DNA from: Thermohalobaculum sp039821125
GTDB taxonomy: Bacteria; Pseudomonadota; Alphaproteobacteria; Rhodobacterales; Rhodobacteraceae
Reading direction: 5' to 3'
Assembly: GCA_039821125.1 (NCBI GenBank)
Contig: JBCBOR010000015.1
Coordinates: 1 to 64,000, forward strand
DNA length: 64,000 nucleotides
Of this stretch, positions 52,651 through 61,028 are shown in pieces. A program made the translations under genes and the position numbers. Every line of letters begins with the position of its first letter. Positions within the stretch are counted from its first letter, which is position 1. The notes below the pieces were generated by a model. It had not been told where the DNA came from. It made no database searches and saw only the letters and a program-made list of their open reading frames with translations.

Positions 52651-53094
52651 TTACTCGAGAACCTTGGGCCAGTTCCCGTCCGCAGTCGCGATATAGCCGG
52701 GCACGTCTTTTTCCCAGGTTTCCTGCACAGACTGGTTGTAGTTCAGGTAGAGCTTGCCATCGACGATTTTCCAAGCGTCTGGATCGGTCGAAGCGGTGTA
52801 GCCCTGGCTCACGGCCCATGCGCAATAGCCACCGTACTGAGGGGCGTACTTCTCGGGCGCCGTGGCAAATGCATCGCGGTTGGCCTCTGACGAGAAGCGC
52901 CATGTCGCGCCGTTCCAGTCATGGGTGTAATCGGAAGACCCCTCGACGGGGCGGCCTTCGGTGAAGTACGAAACCGGGTCGGTGCCGTCGATCGCGGTAC
53001 CGAACAAGGACTGATAAACCGGCTCGGCGGCACTGGCGATCTGTGCGGTCATGATCGTCGCAGCGGCGAAGAAAGTAGCAAGCACTTTGCGCAT
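52651..53094 (-). CDS. exported YHS-domain protein
   Basis: 147 residues with a clear signal peptide (MRKVLATFFAAATIMTAQIA, cut near ASAAEP) and a strong AAGGAGG. The mature protein has the YHS motif region DGTDPVSYFTEGRPVEG and GATWRFSSEANRDAFATAPEKYAPQYGGYCAWAV, a small metal-associated domain. Function unknown, probably copper or other metal handling in the periplasm. Confidence 0.88.
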   Translation of the reverse strand: MRKVLATFFAAATIMTAQIASAAEPVYQSLFGTAIDGTDPVSYFTEGRPVEGSSDYTHDWNGATWRFSSEANRDAFATAPEKYAPQYGGYCAWAVSQGYTASTDPDAWKIVDGKLYLNYNQSVQETWEKDVPGYIATADGNWPKVLE

Positions 53095-53234
53095 TGGGAC
53101 CTCCTTGTGCAGTTATGCTTAAGATGAAGCTAAGTTTGGAACGCGGATCGGCCAGCCTTCAACCGCGTACCCCACAGGTCTGTGAGCAATCGTGTTCGCA
53201 GGTGCCATGTCGATAGCGCAGGGATGAAACGGTG

Positions 53235-54638
53235 ATGCGAACGCTGTTTGACAAGGTTTGGACGCCCCATGTGGTGGCGGATCTGGGTGATGGGTACGCG
53301 TTGCTGCACGTCGATCGAAATCTCCTGCACGATCTGTCGGGCGGCAAGGCTCTGGCCGAGATCGAAGCACGCGGTCTGTCGGTCCATGCACCGGAGTTGA
53401 CGGTTGCGGTACCGGATCATGCGGTCTCGACCGCGCCGGGGCGGCATGCTGCCTCGACCGAGATCAGTGCCCGGCTAGCGCCGGTCTTCCGCGAGCGGGC
53501 GGAGGCGGCAGGCATCCGGTTCTTTGACGTGAATGATCCTGAACAGGGGATCGTCCACGTCATCGGGCCGGAGCTTGGCCTGACCCTGCCGGGTCTTGTG
53601 ATCACCTGCGGTGACAGCCACACCTCGACCCACGGTGCGCTGGGGGCCATTGCGTTTGGCGTGGGCTCGACCGAGGTCGCACACGTGCTGGCCACGCAAA
53701 CGATCGTGCAAAAGCGGCCGGCAACGATGCGCGTGGTGTTCGATGGTGCGCTCGGGGCAGGGGTGACGCCGAAGGACATGATCCTCTACCTCATGGGCCG
53801 GATCGGTGCCGCTGGCGGCACGGGCTATGCGCTGGAATATGCGGGTTCGGCCATTCGGTCACTCGACATCGAAGGGCGGTTGACCATCTGCAACATGTCT
53901 ATCGAGTGCGGGGCCAAGATGGGTATGATCGCTCCTGACGATGTGACGTATCAGTACATCTTCGGACGCCGGTTCGCCCCTGTCGGTGAGGCATGGGATC
54001 AGGCCTTGGCGGCGTGGCAAAGCCTGCCTTCGGATGAGGGCGCTGTGTTTGACCGCGAGGAACATATCGACATGACAGATATCGCGCCTCAGGTCACCTG
54101 GGGTACCAGCCCTGAGCACGTGGTGCCCGTGGATGGCCGGGTCCCAGATCCGGCTGCGGCACCCGATGCGGCCCGGCGCGGAGCTTGGGAAAAAGCGCTG
54201 GACTACATCGGTCTGACACCGGGACAAGCGCTCGAGGGCGTACCCGTCGACCACGTCTTTATCGGATCCTGTACCAATTCCCGGCTGTCCGATCTGCGCG
54301 CTGCGGCGACTGTGATCCGGGGCCGGACGGTTGCAGAGCAGACATCGGCCTGGGTCGTCCCCGGCTCGCAGGCGGTGAAGGCCGAGGCGGAAGCCGAAGG
54401 GCTCGATCAGGTCTTCCGTCGTGCCGGGTTTCAGTGGCGCGAGCCGGGATGCTCGCAATGCGTGGCCGCGAACGGCGAGGTTGTCGCGCCCGGCAAACGC
54501 GCGGTCTCGACAACCAACCGCAATTTCGTCGGACGGCAGGGACCGCAGGCGCGGACCCATCTCGCCTCGCCCGCCATGGCGGCGGCGGCGGCGGTCACGG
54601 GCCGCATCACCGATGTGCGCAAGTTGATCGGAGGTTGA
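53235..54638 (+). CDS. LeuC-like aconitase-family hydratase, large subunit
   Basis: 467 residues of the 3-isopropylmalate dehydratase large-subunit family. Iron-sulphur cysteines sit in SCTNSRLSDL and CSQCVAANG; VITCGDSHTSTHGALGAIAFGVG and NMSIECGAKMGMI are the usual conserved blocks. The second Cys motif reads CSQC where leucine-pathway enzymes have CSMC. With leuD, an HAD gene and a tartrate/D-malate-type dehydrogenase in one operon, a dehydratase acting on maleate, citraconate or similar diacids is as likely as isopropylmalate. Symbol withheld for that reason. Confidence 0.9.
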   Translation: MRTLFDKVWTPHVVADLGDGYALLHVDRNLLHDLSGGKALAEIEARGLSVHAPELTVAVPDHAVSTAPGRHAASTEISARLAPVFRERAEAAGIRFFDVNDPEQGIVHVIGPELGLTLPGLVITCGDSHTSTHGALGAIAFGVGSTEVAHVLATQTIVQKRPATMRVVFDGALGAGVTPKDMILYLMGRIGAAGGTGYALEYAGSAIRSLDIEGRLTICNMSIECGAKMGMIAPDDVTYQYIFGRRFAPVGEAWDQALAAWQSLPSDEGAVFDREEHIDMTDIAPQVTWGTSPEHVVPVDGRVPDPAAAPDAARRGAWEKALDYIGLTPGQALEGVPVDHVFIGSCTNSRLSDLRAAATVIRGRTVAEQTSAWVVPGSQAVKAEAEAEGLDQVFRRAGFQWREPGCSQCVAANGEVVAPGKRAVSTTNRNFVGRQGPQARTHLASPAMAAAAAVTGRITDVRKLIGG

Positions 54639-54639
54639 G

Positions 54640-55251
54640 ATGGACCCGTTCACTACTGTTTCCGGCCCGGCTGCGCCCCTGTTGGCGCAGAATGTCGACA
54701 CTGATGTGATCATCCGGATCGAGCGCCTCTCGGATTTTGGCCGCGATGCGCTGGAGCCTTACGCGTTCGAGGCGTGGCGCTTTGACCAGACCGGCGCGGA
54801 ACTGCCTGATTTTGTCCTGAACCAGCCACCATGGCGCGGCGCACCTGTCTTGTTGGCGGGCGAGAACTTTGGCTGCGGCTCTTCCCGCGAAGGGGCGGTC
54901 TGGGCGTTGAACTGCATCGGCGTGCGCGCCGTGATCGCCCCCAGCTTCGGGGGTATCTTCAAGAACAACTGCTACCAGAACGGCACATTGCCGGTGGAAC
55001 TGCCCGCTGATGTGATCGAGGGCTTTGCCGAGATCGCCCGTGCCCAGCCCGAAGCGCCGTTCACCGTGGACCTCGACCGGCAAGTCGTTGTCCCGCCCAA
55101 CGCGGCGCCGGTGCCGTTCCAGATCGACGGGTTGCGCAGGCTTTGCCTGATGAAGGGCCTCGACGATCTTGGACTGACCGCCGAGCGGATGCCAGAAATC
55201 AGGGCGTTTCAGTCCGAGGATCGCTCACGCCGCCCGTGGGCATGGTTGTGA
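54640..55251 (+). CDS. LeuD-like aconitase-family hydratase, small subunit
   Basis: 203 residues, one base after the large subunit, so they are translated together. It contains LLAQNVDTDVIIRIERL, VLLAGENFGCGSSREGAVWAL and VIAPSFGGIFKNNCYQNGTLPVEL, the swivel-domain signature of the family. In LeuD the first motif is usually NVDTDQIIP and governs substrate choice; the IIRIERL segment here is a variant. Acts with the 53235 product as a heterodimer. Confidence 0.9.
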   Translation: MDPFTTVSGPAAPLLAQNVDTDVIIRIERLSDFGRDALEPYAFEAWRFDQTGAELPDFVLNQPPWRGAPVLLAGENFGCGSSREGAVWALNCIGVRAVIAPSFGGIFKNNCYQNGTLPVELPADVIEGFAEIARAQPEAPFTVDLDRQVVVPPNAAPVPFQIDGLRRLCLMKGLDDLGLTAERMPEIRAFQSEDRSRRPWAWL

Positions 55252-55275
55252 GGGAAGCGTAGGGGGAGAGAGAAT

Positions 55276-55986
55276 ATGGACGTCAAAGTTCTGCTGTTTG
55301 ATACTTTTGGCACGGTCGTCGACTGGCGCGGGTCGGTCGCGCGGATCATGGACCGGGCGCTGGCGGCGCGCGGTATCAACGGCGTGGACACCGACGCTTT
55401 CGCCCGGGCCTGGCGTGCAGGCTATCGCCCTGGCATGGCCAGGGTGAAATCCGGCGAGCGCCCATGGACGCCGATCGATGTCATTCATCGCGAGCGTCTG
55501 GACGAGATCCTGCCCGAGTTCGATCTCGCAGATGCGTTTGACGAACCGGCGCGGGCCGAACTGAATCTCGCCTGGCACCGGCTCGATCCCTGGCCTGACT
55601 CAGTTCCTGGTCTGCGCCGTCTCAGTCAGCGCTTTCTGATCGGGCCTCTGTCCAACGGGTCGACCGTTCTGCTCGCCTCGATGGCGAAGCGGGCCGCGAT
55701 CCCGTGGGATGTGATCCTGTCCTCGGATATCACGCGCGCCTACAAGCGGGACGCCGCGGCTTACCTCAACGCTTGCGCAGCGCTCGGTCTGCCGACCGAG
55801 CAGGTCATGATGTGCGCGGCCCATAACGATGATCTTGAGGCTGCGGCCAGCCATTGTATACGTACGGCCTACATCAATCGTCCTTACGAACATGGCCAAG
55901 ACCAGACCCATGATTTCACGGCAACCGGCCCGTGGGATATCGTGACGGACCATATCGGCGGCATCGCCGACGCGCTTGGGTGTTGA
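55276..55986 (+). CDS. haloacid dehalogenase type II family protein (HAD superfamily)
   Basis: 236 residues. The nucleophile motif is VLLFDTFGTVVDWRGSV, the (S)-2-haloacid dehalogenase form (DTFGTVVDW), with GPLSNGSTVLLASMAKRA and the Lys in ITRAYKRDAAAYLNA. It continues MMCAAHNDDLEAAASH as in L-2-haloacid dehalogenases. It may dehalogenate a small acid or act as a phosphatase. Sits between leuD-like and dehydrogenase genes, 24 and 18 bases from each. Confidence 0.88.
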   Translation: MDVKVLLFDTFGTVVDWRGSVARIMDRALAARGINGVDTDAFARAWRAGYRPGMARVKSGERPWTPIDVIHRERLDEILPEFDLADAFDEPARAELNLAWHRLDPWPDSVPGLRRLSQRFLIGPLSNGSTVLLASMAKRAAIPWDVILSSDITRAYKRDAAAYLNACAALGLPTEQVMMCAAHNDDLEAAASHCIRTAYINRPYEHGQDQTHDFTATGPWDIVTDHIGGIADALGC

Positions 55987-56004
55987 GGGGCGGGAGACCA
56001 GACA

Positions 56005-57078
56005 ATGACGACCTACAAGATTGCATCGATCCCTGGCGACGGGATCGGGACCGAGGTCATTGCCGCCGGGCTCGAGGTGCTCGAGGCTGTCGCGGCTCGC
56101 GAAGGTTTCGCCTTAGAGGTGCAGCATTTCGACTGGGGTTCCGAGCGGTATCTGCGCGAGGGCGCAATGATGCCGGAGGACGGGCTGGATCGGCTCAAGC
56201 CCATGGATGCGATCTATTTCGGGTCTGCGGGGGATCCGCGCTTACCTGACCACATCTCGCTCTGGGGGTTGCGTCTGGCGATCTGTCAGCCCTTCGATCA
56301 GTATGCAAATGTAAGGCCCGCGCGGGTGCTGCCGGGACTTGAGAGTCCGCTGCGCGATGTGGGTCCCGGTGATCTCGACTGGATCATCGTGCGCGAAAAC
56401 TCCGAGGGCGAGTATTCCGGCGCGGGTGGGCGTGTCCATCGCGGGCATCCCGAGGAAGTCGGGATGGATGTTGCCGTCTTCACGCGTGCCGGTGTCGAAC
56501 GAATCCAGCGCTTTGCGTTCGAGCTCGCACGGACCCGGCCGGCTAAACACCTGACGCTGGTCACGAAATCCAATGCACAGCGCCACGGCATGGTGATGTG
56601 GGACGACGTGTTCAACGCGATTCGCAGCGACTATCCAGATGTCGAGACGGACCGCGTTCTGGTCGATGCGATGACGACCCGCATGGTGCTGCGTCCCGGT
56701 GATATTGATGTGGTCGTGGCGACCAATCTGCATGCCGATGTGCTGTCGGATCTGGCGGCCGCGCTCACCGGTTCGCTCGGTCTTGCGCCCACGGCGAATC
56801 TGAACCCGGAGCGGCGCTATCCGAGCATGTTCGAGCCGATCCATGGATCGGCCTTCGATATCATGGGGCAGGGGATCGCCAACCCGATCGGCAGTTTCTG
56901 GTCAGCCTCGATGATGTTGGAGCACCTCGGCGAGCCGGTGGCGGCACAGGCGATCCTGACGGCCGTGGAGCAGGTGACTGCGGCGGGAGAGCCGCGCCCT
57001 CGGGATCTGGGCGGTGAGGCGACAACGCGCGAGATCACGGATGCGGTTCTGGCAGCGCTGGGTGGGCGGAACGACTAG
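56005..57078 (+). CDS. tartrate dehydrogenase / D-malate dehydrogenase family, second copy
   Basis: 357 residues; ATG 56005, GGCGGGAGA upstream. It aligns closely with the 38175 product over its whole length: PGDGIGTEV, GAMMPEDGLDRL, RENSEGEYS (residues 130-138), ATNLHADVLSDLA and MFEPIHGSAFDIMG. RENSEGEYS marks the tartrate/D-malate group. Last gene of the leuC-leuD-HAD operon; this makes sense if the hydratase forms D-malate or a methyl homologue for it to oxidise. Confidence 0.88.
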   Translation: MTTYKIASIPGDGIGTEVIAAGLEVLEAVAAREGFALEVQHFDWGSERYLREGAMMPEDGLDRLKPMDAIYFGSAGDPRLPDHISLWGLRLAICQPFDQYANVRPARVLPGLESPLRDVGPGDLDWIIVRENSEGEYSGAGGRVHRGHPEEVGMDVAVFTRAGVERIQRFAFELARTRPAKHLTLVTKSNAQRHGMVMWDDVFNAIRSDYPDVETDRVLVDAMTTRMVLRPGDIDVVVATNLHADVLSDLAAALTGSLGLAPTANLNPERRYPSMFEPIHGSAFDIMGQGIANPIGSFWSASMMLEHLGEPVAAQAILTAVEQVTAAGEPRPRDLGGEATTREITDAVLAALGGRND

Positions 57079-57083
57079 GTCGC

Positions 57084-57344
57084 CTATAGGTATGTGACGC
57101 TGCGGCCGCCCGGCGCACAGGTCGGGCCGCCGTCGCGGCGATCCTCAGTGGAGGCGACCGCGTCTTCGCTGACGATGACGTATCCTTGTCCGTCACACTC
57201 GGCACAGGTGCCACGACCATCACAGGCGCTGCAGATCTCGGTCACGGTCTCGCCGTTGATGGCAATTTTCCGCCAGCCGGTTCCATTGCAGAACCAGCAG
57301 ATTCCCCTGCTTGAGCAGGCTGGGCATAATTCCCTTCTGGACAT
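57084..57344 (-). CDS. small DnaJ-type zinc-finger protein
   Basis: 86 residues with four CxxC motifs in the J-protein central-domain style: CPACSSRGICWFCNGTGW and CSACDGRGTCAECDGQGY, which should bind two zinc ions. No J domain and no signal peptide. The ribosome site is weak but the Cys/Gly spacing is decisive for coding. Ends six bases from the convergent dehydrogenase stop. Confidence 0.8.
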   Translation of the reverse strand: MSRRELCPACSSRGICWFCNGTGWRKIAINGETVTEICSACDGRGTCAECDGQGYVIVSEDAVASTEDRRDGGPTCAPGGRSVTYL

Positions 57345-57428
57345 CGAAGAAGCCTATCAAATTGATATTTAAATTACAAGATAAGAAAAATTAGAGCACG
57401 CGCAAGACCGGGGCGGCGGTGAAATTTG

Positions 57429-58364
57429 TTACATATTGCTCGGAGAGCCGACCTTGCGCTCGCGATAAAGCACATAAAGCGCTGCGGCGATGATCAGCGC
57501 GGCACCAACCCAGACCCGCGGCTCGGGCCATTCGGCGAACAGGAAGTACCCAAGCGCTGCGGCAAAGATCAGCCGCGTGTACTCGAGAGGCGCAAGGGCG
57601 CTCGCCTCACCCGCCTTCATCGCCAGAATGTTCAGATATTGTGCCACTACGGACACAACTCCGATCAGCACAAGAAGCCCGAACTCGGCCAGCGTCGGTG
57701 TTTGCCAGAACCAGATGGCCGGTGCGATCATCAGAATGCCGACCCCGACAGCCTGATAGGTCAGGATGGTGACAGGCTGATCCACCTGGCTGAGGATCCG
57801 GATGATGATGAAGACCAGCGAGACGCAGACAGCGCTCGCAAGCGCTGCGATGTGCCAGATCCCGTAATCCGAACTGAGCGCGGGCCAGACGATGATCAGG
57901 ATCCCGACGAACCCGACGACAACGGCAATCCAACGCGGTGTGCGCACGACCTCGCCCAGGATGAAGATTGCAAAGACCGTCGTGAAAAAGGTCTTCGAGA
58001 ACGAGATTACCGTCGCCTCGGCCAGCGGGAGCGCGACAATCGCCGAGAACCCGAGCGTCATCGCCATAAAGGCCAGCCCGACCCGTACCACCTGCAGCTT
58101 TGGACGGGCCGAGTGCAGGCTTTCGGGCCATCCAGCCCAGAGCACCGGGGCCGCGATCAGAACCATCGTGAGCTGGCGAAACAGCAGGATCTCGGTGATG
58201 TGCAGGCGTTGCCCAACGATCTTGATCAGCGCGACCATGACCGAGAAGAAGACCGCCGCCAGAATGAAAATGATCCCGCCGCGCACATTCCCCGGCAGCG
58301 CGTTCCAGCGCTCGAGCAGGCTTCCTTCGAGTGTTGCGGGCTGGTCGATCTGAGGATCAGGCAC
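57429..58364 (-). CDS. drug/metabolite transporter (EamA) family permease, copy 1
   Basis: 311 residues with about ten membrane segments in two EamA repeats; LLFRQLTMVLIAAPVLWAGWP and PLEYTRLIFAAALGYFLFAEWP are the repeat ends. This family exports amino acids, nucleosides or other metabolites. Divergent from the third dehydrogenase gene across 290 bases that contain a GntR-like palindrome. Confidence 0.9.
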   Translation of the reverse strand: MPDPQIDQPATLEGSLLERWNALPGNVRGGIIFILAAVFFSVMVALIKIVGQRLHITEILLFRQLTMVLIAAPVLWAGWPESLHSARPKLQVVRVGLAFMAMTLGFSAIVALPLAEATVISFSKTFFTTVFAIFILGEVVRTPRWIAVVVGFVGILIIVWPALSSDYGIWHIAALASAVCVSLVFIIIRILSQVDQPVTILTYQAVGVGILMIAPAIWFWQTPTLAEFGLLVLIGVVSVVAQYLNILAMKAGEASALAPLEYTRLIFAAALGYFLFAEWPEPRVWVGAALIIAAALYVLYRERKVGSPSNM

Positions 58365-58587
58365 ACGGCACTCGGTAAGATTTCGGAGAAGTCGCCATTA
58401 CGTCCATCATTGAATAGTCGTTGTCGGTAAACCAGCCGGGGGCGTTGGTAAATCACATATCTGCGCGCGTGGATCACGCGGGTGGCCGGGTGGTCTTCTA
58501 CAATGCGACGCTGATCTTTGCCGGGCAAAACACAGAGAGATCCGGGAACAGGTAACGCAGTGAAACGCCTGACGCAGAACGCAATAC

Positions 58588-58605
58588 TGTATACAATTGC
58601 ATACA
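58588..58605. promoter_or_regulatory. GntR-type operator candidate
   Basis: An 18-base near-perfect palindrome, TGTATACAATTGCATACA (one symmetric mismatch pair), 49 bases before the start of the 58655 gene. Its TGTATAC/GCATACA halves resemble sites of FadR/FCD-type GntR repressors. It lies in the region where the -10/-35 elements of 58655 are expected. No GntR gene is in the window. Confidence 0.6.
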
Positions 58606-58654
58606 CCCTCGCATAAGCTCGTCACACCCGCAAGACCACAAGACAGGATGCGCC

Positions 58655-59713
58655 ATGAGACTACTCGTTCTGCCCGGCGACGGGATCGGGCCCGAGATCA
58701 CAGCGGCGACGCTGGCGGTTCTCGATGCCGTGAACACCGCGCGTGGTCTCGGGTTGGAGATCGAGCATGACAGTGTCGGGTTCGAAAGCCTGAGAGAACA
58801 TGGCTCGACCTTTCGTCCTGACTTGCAGGAGAGGTTTCCGACCTATGACGGTGTGATCCTCGGCCCGAACCAGGCCGCAGACTATCCCCCGGTCGAGCAG
58901 GGCGGGATCAACTTCTCGGCCTTCACCCGCACGACATACGATCTTTATGCCAACATTCGCCCGGCCCGAACGCCGCCCGGTGTCACCGCGCGCGGCGGAG
59001 ATTTCGATCTGGTCATCGTGCGCGAGGTGACAGAGGGTCACTACGCCGACCGCAACATGCATCTCGGTCATGGCGAGGTGATGCCAGATCCTGACATGGT
59101 GATCTCGATGCGCAAGGTGACGCGGCATGCGTGCGAGCGGATCGCGCGACGGGCCTTCGAGCTTGCCATGTCCCGTCGACGTCACCTCACGCCGGTGCAT
59201 AAGGCCAATGTGCTGCGGCTTGGCGATGGCCTCTTTCTCGAAGCGGTCGAGACTGTGGCGAAAGACTTCCCGGACGTGGCAGTCGAACCACTGCTGATTG
59301 ACGCGATGTGCGCCCATCTGGTGCGCCGGCCAGAGGCGTTCGACGTGATCGTCACCACCAACATGTACGGCGATATCCTGTCCGATCTGGCTGGCGAGCT
59401 GTCGGGCTCTCTCGGTCTCTCCGGTGCAATCATGGCCGGCGATGACCTTTGCGCGGCTCAGGCCCAGCATGGCTCCGCCCCGGATATCGCAGGACAGGAC
59501 CGGGCAAACCCGACCTCGCTCATCCTGTCGACGGCGATGCTGCTGGACTGGTTGGCCGGGCGCCATGGGCGGGCCGATCTGGCCGAGGCCGCAACCGCAA
59601 TCCGCACCGCGACCGACGCGGTCTTGGCGCGGCCCGAAAGCCGGACAGCAGACCTCGGAGGCCCCCTCGGGACCGCCGCGTTCGGGGCTGGCGTTGCCGC
59701 GGCTTTGACCTAG
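58655..59713 (+). CDS. isocitrate/isopropylmalate dehydrogenase family protein, unknown specificity
   Basis: 352 residues. VLPGDGIGPEI starts the fold; the specificity segment REVTEGHYADRNM (from residue 123) matches neither isopropylmalate nor tartrate dehydrogenases. VISMRKVTRHACERIARRAFELA, the Lys in VHKANVLRLGDGLF and TTNMYGDILSDLAGEL are conserved, so it should be active. In the RPARTPPG stretch it keeps the substrate Arg. Two DMT transporters flank it, the downstream one 11 bases away. Third member of this family in the window. Confidence 0.85.
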   Translation: MRLLVLPGDGIGPEITAATLAVLDAVNTARGLGLEIEHDSVGFESLREHGSTFRPDLQERFPTYDGVILGPNQAADYPPVEQGGINFSAFTRTTYDLYANIRPARTPPGVTARGGDFDLVIVREVTEGHYADRNMHLGHGEVMPDPDMVISMRKVTRHACERIARRAFELAMSRRRHLTPVHKANVLRLGDGLFLEAVETVAKDFPDVAVEPLLIDAMCAHLVRRPEAFDVIVTTNMYGDILSDLAGELSGSLGLSGAIMAGDDLCAAQAQHGSAPDIAGQDRANPTSLILSTAMLLDWLAGRHGRADLAEAATAIRTATDAVLARPESRTADLGGPLGTAAFGAGVAAALT

Positions 59714-59723
59714 CGATCGGACC

Positions 59724-60620
59724 TTGGACCGCCCGGGCATTGCAACGATCCTTGCCGTGGCCACGATTGGCCTCCTTTGGGGGCTGAACTGGCCCGCAGT
59801 CAAATTCATGCTCACGGAGATGCCGCCCTTCACGATCCGCGGCATTGCCTTGTCGACCGCTGCGCTTCTGCTCGGGCTCTATGCGCGGATGCAGGGGCAC
59901 ATCCTCGTCCCACCTTGGCGCGAACTGCCGTGGATGGCTTTGACCGGGCTTCTCACAATCTTTGGCTTCAACGTGCTGGTGGCGCTGGGGCAGACGGTAA
60001 CCGAGACATCCAAGGCGGCGATCATCGCCTATCTCATGCCTGCGCTGACCGCGGTGTTTGCTGCGCTGTTTCTGACCGAGCGTCTGGATACGCGCCGTCT
60101 CGCAGCCCTTGGCATCGGCATGAGCGGCATCGCCGTCTTGGCAGCGGAAAACACAAGCGATCTGATCGCCCGCCCGCTTGGCCCTGCGATCATGTTGGCC
60201 TCGGCGACGGTGTGGGCGCTTGGAACCGTGGCGATGAAAGCGGGCCGGTTCACCCTCAGCCCGATTGCGCTCACCGTCTGGTTCCTCGGGCTTTCGGGCC
60301 TTGCCTGCTGGCCGTTTGTTCTGGCGCTCGAGCCGCCTTGGGAACAGTCCATGCCCTCCCGTCCGGTCATCGCCGTCCTGATCTGGCATGCTGTCCTGCC
60401 CATGGTCATGGGCTATGCGGTCTGGACCAACCTCGTCGGAAAGCTCCCGGCGGCTGTGGCGGCGATCGCCACATTAATGGCACCGGTCGTCGGGGTTGCC
60501 TCGTCGATGATCCTGCTGGGGGATCCGCCTGGCTGGCACAAGTTTGTCGCCCTGGCGCTGATCCTCGCGTCCATCGCGCTGACCTTCCTGCGCCTGTCCC
60601 GCGCGCAGCCCGCGCCCTGA
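59724..60620 (+). CDS. drug/metabolite transporter (EamA) family permease, copy 2
   Basis: 298 residues from TTG 59724, just 11 bases after the dehydrogenase stop, so co-transcribed. Ten predicted membrane segments in two halves; GLLWGLNWPAVKFMLTEMP and LMAPVVGVASSMILLGDPP are typical EamA motifs. It probably exports a product or imports a substrate of the dehydrogenase. Its last codons and stop lie inside the left arm of the inverted repeat at 60609. Confidence 0.9.
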   Translation: MDRPGIATILAVATIGLLWGLNWPAVKFMLTEMPPFTIRGIALSTAALLLGLYARMQGHILVPPWRELPWMALTGLLTIFGFNVLVALGQTVTETSKAAIIAYLMPALTAVFAALFLTERLDTRRLAALGIGMSGIAVLAAENTSDLIARPLGPAIMLASATVWALGTVAMKAGRFTLSPIALTVWFLGLSGLACWPFVLALEPPWEQSMPSRPVIAVLIWHAVLPMVMGYAVWTNLVGKLPAAVAAIATLMAPVVGVASSMILLGDPPGWHKFVALALILASIALTFLRLSRAQPAP

Positions 60621-60695
60621 CGGCGCGGGGTGGGTGGGTCTTAGCAGCGTTTGCTCTGGGCGCTCCCTGGACTGGGAGCGCCGTCAGGGCGCGGG
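60609..60695. repeat. long inverted repeat with G-rich loop, element 3
   Basis: Perfect 18-base arms (60609-60626 and 60678-60695). The left arm contains the stop codon of the DMT gene (60618-60620). The loop starts with three G-runs of 4, 3 and 3 separated by single bases (60627-60638). A competing hairpin (60659-60667 with 60674-60682) overlaps the right arm, so two mutually exclusive folds exist. It sits between convergent genes. Confidence 0.88.
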
Positions 60696-60700
60696 TCCTC

Positions 60701-61027
60701 TCACCCAGTCTTCATGGGGCAGAAATCCACGCAGGTCATCAGCTTGTTCGACTGGCTCACCAGCGCGCCAAGCTCGGCCGATTTTTTGGTGTAGGCCAGC
60801 CATTCCGGATCAGACCACAGCGTGGCGCGCTTCGCTTCACGGTCGCCCGCATTCTCATAGACCCAGATGTGGACATACTCGTTCGGATCTCCCGTCTCGG
60901 TCTTCAGATAGCAGAGCGGTTTGCCCAGGCAGCGGAACTGCGGCGCCTTGCCGTGCTCCTCATAGAGTTTCAGGTGGGCATTGATCGTTCCGGGCTTGCA
61001 TTTGTAGGTGCGGACATCGAGCAGCAT
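60701..61027 (-). CDS. NIPSNAP-family protein
   Basis: 108 residues from ATG 61027, one base after the stop of the large oxidoreductase gene, so coupled to it. Single ferredoxin-like dimerising domain with LLDVRTYKCKPGTINAHLKLY and NEYVHIWVYENAGDREAKRATLW, the NIPSNAP signature. Function unknown; often next to catabolic oxidoreductases. Confidence 0.88.
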   Translation of the reverse strand: MLLDVRTYKCKPGTINAHLKLYEEHGKAPQFRCLGKPLCYLKTETGDPNEYVHIWVYENAGDREAKRATLWSDPEWLAYTKKSAELGALVSQSNKLMTCVDFCPMKTG

Positions 61028-61028
61028 C

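Noticed and set aside
53235..55251. Naming the hydratase pair leuC and leuD of leucine synthesis
   Set aside because: The operon lacks leuA and leuB, ends in a tartrate/D-malate-type dehydrogenase and shows altered cluster and substrate motifs, so the leucine role is not supported.
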